Shown here: one piece after another, positions 6,182 through 11,400 of the stretch
Layout of the letters: each line of letters opens with the position of its first letter
How positions within the stretch are numbered: the first letter of the stretch is position 1
DNA from: a virus
Length of the DNA: 23,656 nucleotides
Virus record (IMG/VR): IMGVR_UViG_3300030406_003266
Location: 2,797 to 26,452 of that record
Reading direction: 5' to 3' (one strand)
The notes under the pieces: model-generated
What the model was told of the DNA's origin: nothing
Database searches by the model: none
Seen by the model: only the letters and a program-made list of their open reading frames with translations
Program-made: the position numbers and the translations under genes

Positions 6182-6394
6182 TTAATTTTCATTCTGGTGA
6201 ATCAGTTTTGTTAGAAACCATCTGGCCTTTTTCAAATCTTCAACACCGTTCTTTTTCTCATATCTCCAGATGTATTTGATAATACTTCCTTTGAGATAAC
6301 CTCTGTAAGCTTCCTTGCTCATGCTTGACTCTATTGCGTCTATACATTCGATATCACTATCTTTGTAATGTTCCGGGTTAATGTTGTCTATCAT
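6182..6394 (-). CDS. DUF3310 family protein
   Basis: A 70-aa protein matching the DUF3310 pattern throughout: NPEHYK near the start, IECIDAIESSM, GYLKGSIIKYIWRYEKK, then EDLKKARWFLTKLI. DUF3310 proteins are widespread in tailed phages, sometimes fused to nucleotide-metabolism domains, and their biochemical role is not settled. The N-terminal NPxHY and the central helix with KYIWRY are the conserved parts. ATG 6394 lies inside the end of the preceding 43-aa gene (17-nt overlap). Confidence 0.88.
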   Translation of the reverse strand: MIDNINPEHYKDSDIECIDAIESSMSKEAYRGYLKGSIIKYIWRYEKKNGVEDLKKARWFLTKLIHQNEN

Positions 6395-6509
6395 CTTCTT
6401 TTATCTCTAAGATCCTGGGCAGTATTGCTACTACCCATTCTTGATCTTCTTCGTTAAGTGAATGAAAGATTTTAAGTAACTCAGTTATTTTAGTTTCATC
6501 ATCTGGCAT
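6378..6509 (-). CDS. 43-aa acidic hypothetical protein
   Basis: This frame reads MPDDETKITELLKIFH then LNEEDQEWVVAILPRI and ends in DDRQH. The start ATG 6509 overlaps the stop of the upstream gene by one base (TAATG), as at many junctions in this block, and its end overlaps the DUF3310 gene by 17 nt. No strong ribosome site is seen, so expression would depend on coupling. It is predicted to be helical. No family is recognised. The gene fills what would otherwise be a gap of more than 110 nt in a tightly packed operon. Confidence 0.6.
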   Translation of the reverse strand: MPDDETKITELLKIFHSLNEEDQEWVVAILPRILEIKEDDRQH

Positions 6510-6760
6510 TAGCTTTTCTCTGTTAGTTCAACTTCATAAAAATCTTCATCATAAGCTTGTTCGTTCCTTGCCCACTTCCAATCCATATCACATTCATGGT
6601 AGTTATGTTGCTCAATAACTCTTCCATTTTTTAATGCAATATAAAGTGTTGCGTATTTCACCCAATACTCTTTAACGTCTTTCCAATCAATATCTAAATC
6701 TTCCAAGTCAAATTGTAAAGTTTGTGTGTAATCAGCTTGAATGTATTTTGGTTTACTCAT
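6509..6760 (-). CDS. Acidic hypothetical protein
   Basis: An 83-aa acidic protein rich in Asp, Glu, Trp and Tyr. It starts MSKPKYIQADYTQTLQF, with repeated aromatic/acidic segments such as DWKDVKEYW and DMDWKWARNEQAYDEDFY. AAGGAG lies 7 nt before ATG 6760. The start overlaps the end of the upstream gene by 8 nt, and the stop overlaps the next start by one base. The strongly negative surface with many aromatics would suit a DNA mimic or a host-protein binder, but this is only a possibility. Confidence 0.72.
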   Translation of the reverse strand: MSKPKYIQADYTQTLQFDLEDLDIDWKDVKEYWVKYATLYIALKNGRVIEQHNYHECDMDWKWARNEQAYDEDFYEVELTEKS

Positions 6761-6986
6761 CCTCGTTCTCCTTTATAAATTCATTGCATGGTTCAATTAC
6801 CATTGGTTTATCAGGTAATTCTACTAACTCGTATGATTTTATTTCTTTGATAGCACCGTCAATTTCTCTAGGCGGATTTACAAGTATTTGATAATCAGCT
6901 TGAGCTATTGCTTCCTCTAAAGACTTTGCTATGACGCTACAATATTTAATCTGTTTTTTGGTTACTCTCAGGTTATATGTTTTCAT
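6753..6986 (-). CDS. Hypothetical protein
   Basis: A 77-aa protein starting MKTYNLRVTKKQIKY. The pattern of a strand, then SLEEAIAQADYQIL, then more strands suggests a small alpha/beta fold. The tail EFIKENEDE is acidic. GGGAG lies about 8 nt before ATG 6986, which overlaps the upstream stop by one base (TAATG). The family is not recognised; it belongs to the minus-strand operon of small accessory genes. Confidence 0.7.
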   Translation of the reverse strand: MKTYNLRVTKKQIKYCSVIAKSLEEAIAQADYQILVNPPREIDGAIKEIKSYELVELPDKPMVIEPCNEFIKENEDE

Positions 6987-7237
6987 TAGCTTCTCTCCCT
7001 GTATTTTTTAAATAGTTTTTTAACAAACGTAATTAGATTATCAAACTCATCATTGGGATCATTTTCAATCCAATTAACATCTCTGTTGATTTTAAGAGCT
7101 GAAATAATATCCTGTTCCAGAATCTCAGTAGTCAGTTCCTGATCTATTTTTTTATGTAGTTCACTAGCTAAAGGATTGCCAGGATGCACGGCCAATAGAT
7201 CCAAAAGCAAACCTTTTTCTTTGTCGCTAAGTATCAT
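6986..7237 (-). CDS. Helical hypothetical protein
   Basis: An 83-aa protein starting MILSDKEKGLLLDLLAVHPG, with NPLASELHKKIDQEL and a basic C-terminus (KKLFKKYRERS). ATG 7237 is used because AGGAG sits 7 nt upstream. The frame stays open to 7330, but that part overlaps the membrane-protein gene at 7248-7448 and begins at a non-ATG codon. No family is recognised. Predicted mainly helical. Confidence 0.72.
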   Translation of the reverse strand: MILSDKEKGLLLDLLAVHPGNPLASELHKKIDQELTTEILEQDIISALKINRDVNWIENDPNDEFDNLITFVKKLFKKYRERS

Positions 7238-7247
7238 TGTCGGACTC

Positions 7248-7448
7248 CTATATGTAAATGATTTCAAAACGTATCTCTTGGACTGTATCAAGCCAAAAGA
7301 ACACCACATAAATAAACAGAGACAAAGCAACTATTGATAACGTAGCTTTGATAACTGTCCTCCATTTGTATTTAATTAGGTCTATGACTTTGCTAATAAA
7401 GTTAAACACCTTCTCACGTTTCTGTATTTTCTTTTTTGGTCTACCCAT
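7248..7448 (-). CDS. Small single-pass membrane protein
   Basis: A 66-aa protein with a very basic N-terminus (MGRPKKKIQKREK; GRPKKK resembles an AT-hook core) and one clear membrane helix at about residues 33-53 (VIKATLSIVALSLFIYVVFF). By the positive-inside rule the N-terminus would be cytoplasmic. AAGGAG lies 8 nt before ATG 7448, and the start overlaps the upstream stop (TAATG). It may anchor or modify the host membrane. There is no lysis gene next to it, so a holin role is not supported. Confidence 0.75.
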   Translation of the reverse strand: MGRPKKKIQKREKVFNFISKVIDLIKYKWRTVIKATLSIVALSLFIYVVFFWLDTVQEIRFEIIYI

Positions 7449-7666
7449 TAGTCTTTCTCCTTAATTATTTTGTAGCCTAAATCTTCTTGTAAATGGTATG
7501 TATCGCTTCCATTCACCAATCCGTTACATTCAATACAAATTTGTAACGTATCTAAATCGTTTTCTTTCTGCACAACTTCCCAACCTTTATTACAACTAGA
7601 GCAAGTTTCAATAACTGTAAAGACTTCATCTTCTAGCTCAACTTTCATACCTGTTATATATCTCAT
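7448..7666 (-). CDS. Small zinc-finger-like protein
   Basis: A 72-aa protein with two cysteine pairs, CSSC (about residues 22-25) and CIEC (about 44-47), spaced as in a zinc ribbon. It begins MRYITGMKVELEDEVFTV. An AAGGAG ribosome site and a TAATG overlap with the upstream gene define ATG 7666. The stretch AGGAGAAAGACTAATG occurs in front of both this gene and the next one (7448), suggesting a copied translation start. Function unknown; a binding role through the zinc site is likely from the family pattern. Confidence 0.75.
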   Translation of the reverse strand: MRYITGMKVELEDEVFTVIETCSSCNKGWEVVQKENDLDTLQICIECNGLVNGSDTYHLQEDLGYKIIKEKD

Positions 7667-7902
7667 TAGTCTTTCTCCTTTTTTAAAACATCTTCAAGCA
7701 CATTTTCAATCATTCGCTTTGCCTCTTCTTCATCTGGTGCTATGTCCATACATAAATCCATAGAGTAAAGTAAAGTCATATAAGCAACATGGACAGGACT
7801 TAAATTAAGTAATCCTGTTCGCCCGGAGTTCACTAGGTTTTCCCACAACAGCTCATGTGCTAGTTCTTTTGTTTCTTCTTTTGTGATTGGTTGTTCTGAC
7901 AT
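7666..7902 (-). CDS. Helical hypothetical protein
   Basis: A 78-aa acidic, helical protein starting MSEQPITKEETKELAHELL and ending ENVLEDVLKKEKD. ATG 7902 is chosen. It overlaps the TGA of the preceding 44-aa gene (TGATG) and has GAGGG about 7 nt upstream. A longer frame to 7968 would need a TTG start inside that preceding gene. Family not recognised. Confidence 0.72.
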   Translation of the reverse strand: MSEQPITKEETKELAHELLWENLVNSGRTGLLNLSPVHVAYMTLLYSMDLCMDIAPDEEEAKRMIENVLEDVLKKEKD

Positions 7903-8036
7903 CACGCACCCTCTGTTGTATGTGCGTACAAATCTGCGCACTTGGTTTTTAGTTTTCCGCAAAGGCAATATAAATTGCGTTCTTCTTCTTCATAAGAGTT
8001 GCGTTCCCCACTTATGAATGCTTTTTTATCTTCCAT
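7902..8036 (-). CDS. 44-aa Cys-containing hypothetical protein
   Basis: This short frame starts MEDKKAFISGERNSYEEEE and then has YCLCGKLKTKCADLY, giving a CxC and a further Cys 7 residues on that could bind a metal. AAAGGAG lies 6 nt before ATG 8036, a strong ribosome site. The stop overlaps the next start (TGATG). These two signals support a real gene despite its size. No family is recognised. Confidence 0.68.
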   Translation of the reverse strand: MEDKKAFISGERNSYEEEERNLYCLCGKLKTKCADLYAHTTEGA

Positions 8037-8089
8037 TGGTTTCTCCTTTATTTAAAATCTTCTGGATCAAATTCTTCTATGGTATGTTT

Positions 8090-8398
8090 TCATTCGGCTA
8101 CCTCTTTTAATTTTTCTTGTTGCTCGTGTAGCCAGATGTGAGCAACTCCACATAAATGTTCATAGATAACATCTACTATTTGCTCTTGTATGGTTTCTCC
8201 ACCTAGCCCAGAACTCATATGCCACAAATCAGAATTGTTTGCGTATATCATTATTTGGTCGTAGGTATAGACAGAAATATTTGAGTCTACATATTCATGT
8301 AAATAATCTCCGCCATTCTCTAGGATCTCTTCTTTGTTATCCTCTAGCTCCTCTATCAATTCTTTTTCGATAAAGTATAAGTCGTGTTTATTTTCCAT
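8090..8398 (-). CDS. Acidic hypothetical protein
   Basis: A 102-aa acidic protein starting MENKHDLYFIEKELIEELE, followed by a segment rich in Tyr, Asp and Ile and a helical end (HEQQEKLKEVAE). ATG 8398 is preferred over in-frame starts up to 8443 because GGAG lies 6 nt upstream; AGGAGAAACTTATGG is identical to the start of the next upstream gene. After the TGA stop the same frame continues for 13 more sense codons, with an acidic EEFDPEDF-like tail, before TAA at 8048-8050. This suggests a shortened end or leaky stop. Family not recognised. Confidence 0.72.
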   Translation of the reverse strand: MENKHDLYFIEKELIEELEDNKEEILENGGDYLHEYVDSNISVYTYDQIMIYANNSDLWHMSSGLGGETIQEQIVDVIYEHLCGVAHIWLHEQQEKLKEVAE

Positions 8399-8408
8399 AA
8401 GTTTCTCC

Positions 8409-8873
8409 TTAACAAATTTTAAATCCACCTGAGTCTCTAACAAATGCTAGAAATTCTTTTACATTATCCACAGAGAAAGGATAGTTTTTATCCCAATCAT
8501 CTTTATCTAATTGGTCTAAATGTTCCTGTCTTTTATCTGCGTATCTTTGTACTGAACCTTCAAGCAATAAAGTTTCAAGTTTATGTGCTATTGCTTCGGC
8601 TTTAGTTTTGTTGATTAGATGTCCGTCATTGTAGTTTCCTGACTCAACATCTTCTTTTGTTAGTGTGTCATCACAAACGAAACAAATGTATTCCCACAAT
8701 GGCCTCCAATGCCACACATTATTTCTAAAATAATTTCCAGGATTTTCAGCTTGCCATTTACTGTAAGCCCTTAAATATTTGTCTTGTTCTTCGTCTGTTG
8801 ATTTATCCCAATTTATTTCTTGGGGAGCTTGTGAATTAATTTTTGGATTCTGTCCAAATAAGTCCATTCCCAT
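8409..8873 (-). CDS. Conserved phage protein of the MGMD...YFRNNVWxWRPLW type
   Basis: A 154-aa protein starting MGMDLFGQNP, with NYFRNNVWHWRPLWEYI in the middle and a Gly-Phe-rich end (FVRDSGGFKIC). An MGMDhxGxxP start followed by YFRNNVWxWRPLW is a recurring pattern among phage and some bacterial hypothetical proteins, and I know of no function. AGGAG lies 6 nt before ATG 8873. It is the promoter-proximal gene of the long minus-strand block that ends at xseB. I did not find a convincing promoter for this block in 8881-9000, although the region is AT-rich. Confidence 0.82.
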   Translation of the reverse strand: MGMDLFGQNPKINSQAPQEINWDKSTDEEQDKYLRAYSKWQAENPGNYFRNNVWHWRPLWEYICFVCDDTLTKEDVESGNYNDGHLINKTKAEAIAHKLETLLLEGSVQRYADKRQEHLDQLDKDDWDKNYPFSVDNVKEFLAFVRDSGGFKIC

Positions 8874-8934
8874 AAGTTTCTCCTAATAATAAAGTACATA
8901 CTCTAACATTTTTTCAGCTAAATACAACACATAA

Positions 8935-8947
8935 TTGCACAATGCAC
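8935..8947. repeat. TGCAC motif pair in front of the minus-strand block
   Basis: TTGCAC (8935-8940) followed by ATGCAC (8942-8947) resembles TTGCACATGCAC at 4785-4796 upstream of terS, with one extra A. It lies about 60 bp upstream of the first gene of the minus-strand block. A shared binding protein is possible. Confidence 0.4.
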
Positions 8948-9031
8948 AGGATAAACACGGATAAATAAAAATTGCAGTTTTTAGCTATTTATTTGCATTT
9001 CCCCACACACAGAGCCACCACCCCAAATTTT

Positions 9032-9122
9032 TTGCGTTCTCGTGCGTCCTTGTGCGTCCAGATGGGTATATTTTTGCGACCTTTTGCGTTCTATAGATCA
9101 GAACTTGCGAGCTTGTGCGTAC
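9032..9122 (+). repeat. Helically phased TTGCG/GTGCG motif array
   Basis: Seven copies of an 8-bp motif [T/G]TGCG[T/A]NC start at 9032, 9042, 9052, 9074, 9084, 9105 and 9115, all in the same orientation. Steps are 10, 10, 22, 10, 21 and 10 bp, close to whole turns of B-DNA, so the sites face the same side. A degenerate ATGGGTAT at 9062 fills one 10-bp slot. Examples are GTGCGTCC (9042, 9052), TTGCGACC (9074) and TTGCGTTCT (9032, 9084). Related copies recur at 9798, 9817, 9827 and 9908. No gene covers the array. It could bind an initiator or regulator cooperatively. Confidence 0.65.
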
Positions 9123-9159
9123 TCTGGTGTAACCTGGCCCAGGATCCAGATAAAGAAAC

Positions 9160-9241
9160 GCCCGGATAAGGCCGGGCATTTCCTCCGGGTCTTTCCCCGG
9201 CGTCATTCAGCCGGCTTGACAAAACAGAATACAATGCCGGC
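9160..9241. other. Cluster of CCGG-stem hairpins
   Basis: Non-coding DNA with GCCCGG (9160-9165) pairing with CCGGGC (9172-9177), then CCGGG (9185-9189) with CCCGG (9196-9200), then GCCGGC at 9210-9215 and again at 9236-9241. On the minus strand the first hairpin is followed by GTTTCTTTAT and could be a weak terminator. On the plus strand there is no T tract. The GC-rich stems contrast with the AT-rich surroundings. Confidence 0.5.
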
Positions 9242-9360
9242 ACAAGTTGGTTTCTTATATGTGAAAGAGAATGTAGGGTTGCCTTTGTAGGCCAGAGCAT
9301 CGTATGCCTTTTATTTCCTTTTACTCTTACCATATAACAGGGACCATTTAAAACTTTGGC

Positions 9361-9399
9361 GGAGCCACCCGGCTCAAGCTTGCGGGTCCCGGTAGCTCC
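9361..9399. other. Long imperfect hairpin in the control region
   Basis: GGAGC (9361-9365) pairs with GCTCC (9395-9399). After a mismatch, ACC pairs with GGT and the stem continues imperfectly. No T tract follows on either strand, so it is not an obvious terminator. The rest of 9242-9510 shows AT-rich DNA with an inverted repeat AATATTTTTGG (9413-9423) and CCAAAATATT (9448-9457), and no gene. Confidence 0.4.
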
Positions 9400-9510
9400 T
9401 ATGATTATGAATAATATTTTTGGCTCTTAAGTATTATCTCTCACCGACCAAAATATTTAACCCATAAACTTGTTACACATTATAGCAACTTTTACACACA
9501 AAACAACACT

Positions 9511-9523
9511 TATCTGTTATAAT
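9511..9523 (+). promoter_or_regulatory. Extended -10 promoter for the 64-aa gene
   Basis: TGTTATAAT (9515-9523) is an extended -10 element with a perfect TATAAT. There is no good -35 at the normal spacing. The 11-mer TATCTGTTATA (9511-9521) recurs at 22968-22978 in front of the structural gene at 23069. The start would fall near 9530, about 20 nt before the gene. Confidence 0.6.
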
Positions 9524-9552
9524 TATTCTGTTTAATAAATTGGAGAAACAAC

Positions 9553-9747
9553 ATGACAAGAAAACATTTTAAACAGCTTGCCCAGATGATTAAAGATAAT
9601 CATAGACTAGCAAGCGTTAGAGGAAATCCAATGCACGTTATCGATAGTGCTAATTTTATTGATGAGCTTTGCATTTTCTTAAAAACACAAAATCCACGCT
9701 TTCAAGAAGATTTATTTAGAGAGGCTTGCGGACAGATAACTTCTTAG
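9553..9747 (+). CDS. Small conserved phage protein
   Basis: A 64-aa protein starting MTRKHFKQLAQMIKDN, with a second helix INxL-like (FIDELCIFLKTQNPRF) and ending FREACGQITS. The pattern MTRKHF...hxxxLxxFhxxxNPxFDxxxFxxACG is one I associate with many short phage proteins of unknown function. GGAG lies 7 nt before ATG 9553. It is the only plus-strand gene in this interval, framed by its own extended -10 promoter and a strong terminator, so it is a one-gene transcription unit. Such isolation suggests separately timed expression. Confidence 0.8.
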   Translation: MTRKHFKQLAQMIKDNHRLASVRGNPMHVIDSANFIDELCIFLKTQNPRFQEDLFREACGQITS

Positions 9748-9760
9748 CAATCAAAAACAA

Positions 9761-9786
9761 AAAGCCCGGCTCGTCCGGGTTTTTTT
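9761..9786 (+). terminator. Rho-independent terminator after the 64-aa gene
   Basis: CCCGG (9765-9769), a 5-nt loop, CCGGG (9775-9779), then seven T (9780-9786). The preceding A run can extend the stem into the T tract. Confidence 0.85.
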
Positions 9787-9797
9787 ATGCCCGGCAC

Positions 9798-9834
9798 TTG
9801 CGACCTGGGCCGTAACTTGCGACCCGGTGCGTCC
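9798..9834 (+). repeat. Second TTGCGACC/GTGCGTCC motif group
   Basis: TTGCGACC at 9798-9805 and 9817-9824, then GTGCGTCC at 9827-9834, sit between two terminators that point towards each other. Steps are 19 and 10 bp. They match the motif of the array at 9032-9122; weaker copies follow at 9908 (TTGCGAAC) and 9924 (CTGCGAGC). Confidence 0.55.
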
Positions 9835-9863
9835 AAAAAAAAAGACCCGGCGTCTATGCCGGG
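9835..9863 (-). terminator. Rho-independent terminator for the minus-strand genes 10004-11267
   Basis: On the minus strand CCCGGC (9858-9863), a 6-nt loop and GCCGGG (9846-9851) are followed by TC and nine T (9835-9843). It ends the minus-strand operon to its right. The 140 bases from 9864 to 10003 hold no gene that I can support. Confidence 0.85.
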
Positions 9864-10003
9864 CCTTCTTATTAAGGTCTGGAGAAACCCAATCTAATGA
9901 AATAGATTTGCGAACTCTAACATCTGCGAGCCTGGAAGTAAACCGGGATCTATACCGGGATCTCCCCAGGTCCAGGATCCTAGGGGCTTTCACCCCCAGA
10001 CTT

Positions 10004-10165
10004 CTATTCCTCCTCCTCTTCTAGTATTTTGTTTATTAGGTGGGCAAATAGGCCACCACAAAGAAAGATCATAGCCCCAGGAACTATCCCAGCATATTCT
10101 GGGATAAGGGCTATAGTCATTATCAAAGCACAAGCTGAAATAAATCCATATAGCCCTTTAATCAT
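10004..10165 (-). CDS. Small two-helix membrane protein
   Basis: A 53-aa protein with two hydrophobic helices, about residues 7-22 (GFISACALIMTIALIP) and 28-46 (VPGAMIFLCGGLFAHLINK), and an acidic Glu-rich tail. ATG 10165 overlaps the upstream stop by ATGA, and GAGGAG lies 5 nt upstream, so the gene is well supported although short. The topology, with both ends on one side, resembles small holin-like or membrane-modifying phage proteins. There is no endolysin nearby to support a lysis role. It is the last gene before the minus-strand terminator at 9835-9863. Confidence 0.72.
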   Translation of the reverse strand: MIKGLYGFISACALIMTIALIPEYAGIVPGAMIFLCGGLFAHLINKILEEEEE

Positions 10166-10302
10166 CCTAACTCCTCATCATCCCATTTAAACTCCCAACC
10201 GAGTTCGAGACATAATTTTTTATATGTCTTTCTCCCACTTGATGTCATGCGTTGATATTCCCAACCCAAATCATCTACTAAGTCTTTTACATTTTCATTC
10301 AT
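10162..10302 (-). CDS. 46-aa hypothetical protein
   Basis: The frame starts MNENVKDLVDDLGWEYQRM, with SSGRKTYKKLCLELGW and an acidic end (WDDEELG). Two related LGWE segments (DDLGWEY and LELGWEF) give a small internal repeat. ATG 10302 is chosen because AGAGGA lies 8 nt upstream and the preceding gene stops at 10304, 2 nt before. The longer frame to 10374 would lie inside the preceding gene. Family not recognised. Confidence 0.65.
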   Translation of the reverse strand: MNENVKDLVDDLGWEYQRMTSSGRKTYKKLCLELGWEFKWDDEELG

Positions 10303-10303
10303 G

Positions 10304-10468
10304 CTATTGTTCCTCTGCTTCGACTTCATCATGACTATAAAGATGTTCCCATTCTTGTTCTTCTTCATGACCAAGTCTTTCTGCGTGCTCCCAATCCATA
10401 GCCATCACATAGCATTCTTCTCTGATGACTCTCTTTCTAATTAAGCGAAATTCTTTTGGCATACTCAT
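10304..10468 (-). CDS. 54-aa hypothetical protein
   Basis: A short frame starting MSMPKEFRLIRKRVIREE, then CYVMAMDWEHAERLGH and a Glu/His-rich acidic end. ATG 10468 overlaps the upstream stop by ATGA, and AGAGG lies about 7 nt upstream, both marks of a genuine coupled gene. It was recovered by reading between longer frames. The N-terminal basic strand followed by an acidic tail does not match a family I know. Confidence 0.68.
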   Translation of the reverse strand: MSMPKEFRLIRKRVIREECYVMAMDWEHAERLGHEEEQEWEHLYSHDEVEAEEQ

Positions 10469-10842
10469 GCTCTCACCTCTATGTATTCATGTGTAAGTTT
10501 GATGGTTAGTTTGCCACCCTCTCGCAAACGATTTAATTGAGATATTCCCATTGGGATATTTTGTGCGAAGTCATCACGACTGACTGCGTATGTTCTATCC
10601 CACAAGTCGCCATCTTTATCATACTTAGGATTAAATCCACTAGCATAGACAACATGCTCAACTTTTCTTTCACCATTTTTTAGATAGCAATTCATAACAT
10701 ATATGCCCTCATCTTTGACAAGCCAAAAAGACCTTTCGTCTGTTGTCTCATCGATATAGGCAGTTTTGAATTCCTTTGCGAATAAAGTCTCCCTTGCGAG
10801 AGACTTCAATTCTTTATTACTGTTAAAGGTTAAGGTAGTCAT
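10465..10842 (-). CDS. DUF3085-like hypothetical protein
   Basis: A 125-aa protein starting MTTLTFNSNKELKSLARETL, with RSFWLVKDEGIYVMNCY and HVVYASGFNPKYDKDGDLWD in the centre. The pattern (hhhVKDEGIYhM then hVYAxGxNPxxD) recalls DUF3085, small proteins found on phages and plasmids without known function; the match is tentative. ATG 10842 overlaps the upstream stop by ATGA, with GGGGAG 5 nt upstream. The C-terminal half (IPMGISQLNRLREGGKL) is less typical. It is co-transcribed with the gene at 10839-11267. Confidence 0.7.
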   Translation of the reverse strand: MTTLTFNSNKELKSLARETLFAKEFKTAYIDETTDERSFWLVKDEGIYVMNCYLKNGERKVEHVVYASGFNPKYDKDGDLWDRTYAVSRDDFAQNIPMGISQLNRLREGGKLTIKLTHEYIEVRA

Positions 10843-11267
10843 GCTATCTCCCCTTCACATTCTGAGGTATAGTTAAAGACTCCATCATTCTTCCTTCTGA
10901 TTCTTGCCACGAACTCATCAAAGCTATACTCTGATTGCTCTTCGAAATTTTCATATGGTAGATGCTCCCTTTCGACTATCTCCCAATTTTCTATAACATA
11001 CGTTCCATTGTCATAGTTATTGGTATCCAAACACTTGTAAGCACCAACGCCTAATGAAAGCGTGCCTCCTAAAGTATTGCCTATCAACTGCGACAGCCTA
11101 GCTATTGCGTATGAAGAATCATCATTACATCTAATCCCATACAGTTTAGCCACGTGAAGAAATGGCTCAACGCTATCACGTCCACCATTCCAATGAAGAT
11201 AAAGAGAATTCCAATCCTCTTTGGGAGTGTTTTTCTCTTTTATTGTAATTACTGCTCTATTTCCCAT
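10839..11267 (-). CDS. Conserved phage protein of the LYLHWNGGRDSVEPFL type
   Basis: A 142-aa protein starting MGNRAVITIKEKN, followed by LYLHWNGGRDSVEPFLHVAKLYG. This MGNRxxI...HWNGGxDSVExFL pattern is common in hypothetical proteins of phages and mobile elements from several phyla. No function is established as far as I know. The central part has a Gly-rich turn (LGGTLSLGVGAYKC) and a charged C-terminus. AAGGAG lies 9 nt before ATG 11267. It is the first gene of the five-gene minus-strand operon, behind an extended -10 element (11306-11314). Confidence 0.8.
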   Translation of the reverse strand: MGNRAVITIKEKNTPKEDWNSLYLHWNGGRDSVEPFLHVAKLYGIRCNDDSSYAIARLSQLIGNTLGGTLSLGVGAYKCLDTNNYDNGTYVIENWEIVEREHLPYENFEEQSEYSFDEFVARIRRKNDGVFNYTSECEGEIA

Positions 11268-11305
11268 TTTTATTTACTCCTTATAGTTTTATTAATGGAA
11301 GTTAA

Positions 11306-11314
11306 ATTTTAGCA
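11306..11314 (-). promoter_or_regulatory. Extended -10 promoter for the 10004-11267 operon
   Basis: On the minus strand TGCTAAAAT (11314 to 11306) gives TG-n-TAAAAT, an extended -10 with 5 of 6 matches. There is no strong -35 at 17 nt. The leader to ATG 11267 would be about 30 nt. Confidence 0.45.
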
Positions 11315-11344
11315 TAAAAACTGTTGTTTTGTGTAAAAAAAATG

Positions 11345-11364
11345 TATAATGAACGTAGTTCATT
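11345..11364 (+). promoter_or_regulatory. TATAAT promoter overlapped by a 17-bp palindromic operator
   Basis: TATAAT (11345-11350) is preceded by a weak -35 candidate (TTGTTT, 11324-11329, 15-nt spacer). It is overlapped by AATGAAC-GTA-GTTCATT (11348-11364), a perfect 7-bp inverted repeat around 3 bp. A protein bound there would block the start of the genes at 11401 and 11766. The 120-aa helical gene product or the Cro-like protein at 615 could be the binder. Confidence 0.6.
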
Positions 11365-11400
11365 AGCAATAAAGCAAATGACAAAATGGAGAAACCAAAA

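Noticed and set aside
8972-9333. Several 65-82-aa frames on both strands across the control region
   Set aside because: No ribosome sites, mutual overlaps and composition driven by the motif array and CCGG stems.
9751-10024. 80-aa and 65-aa frames around the opposing terminators
   Set aside because: They run through two clear terminators and lack ribosome sites.
10004-10165. Holin assignment for the two-helix membrane protein
   Set aside because: No endolysin nearby and no sequence motif specific to holins; kept as a generic membrane protein.
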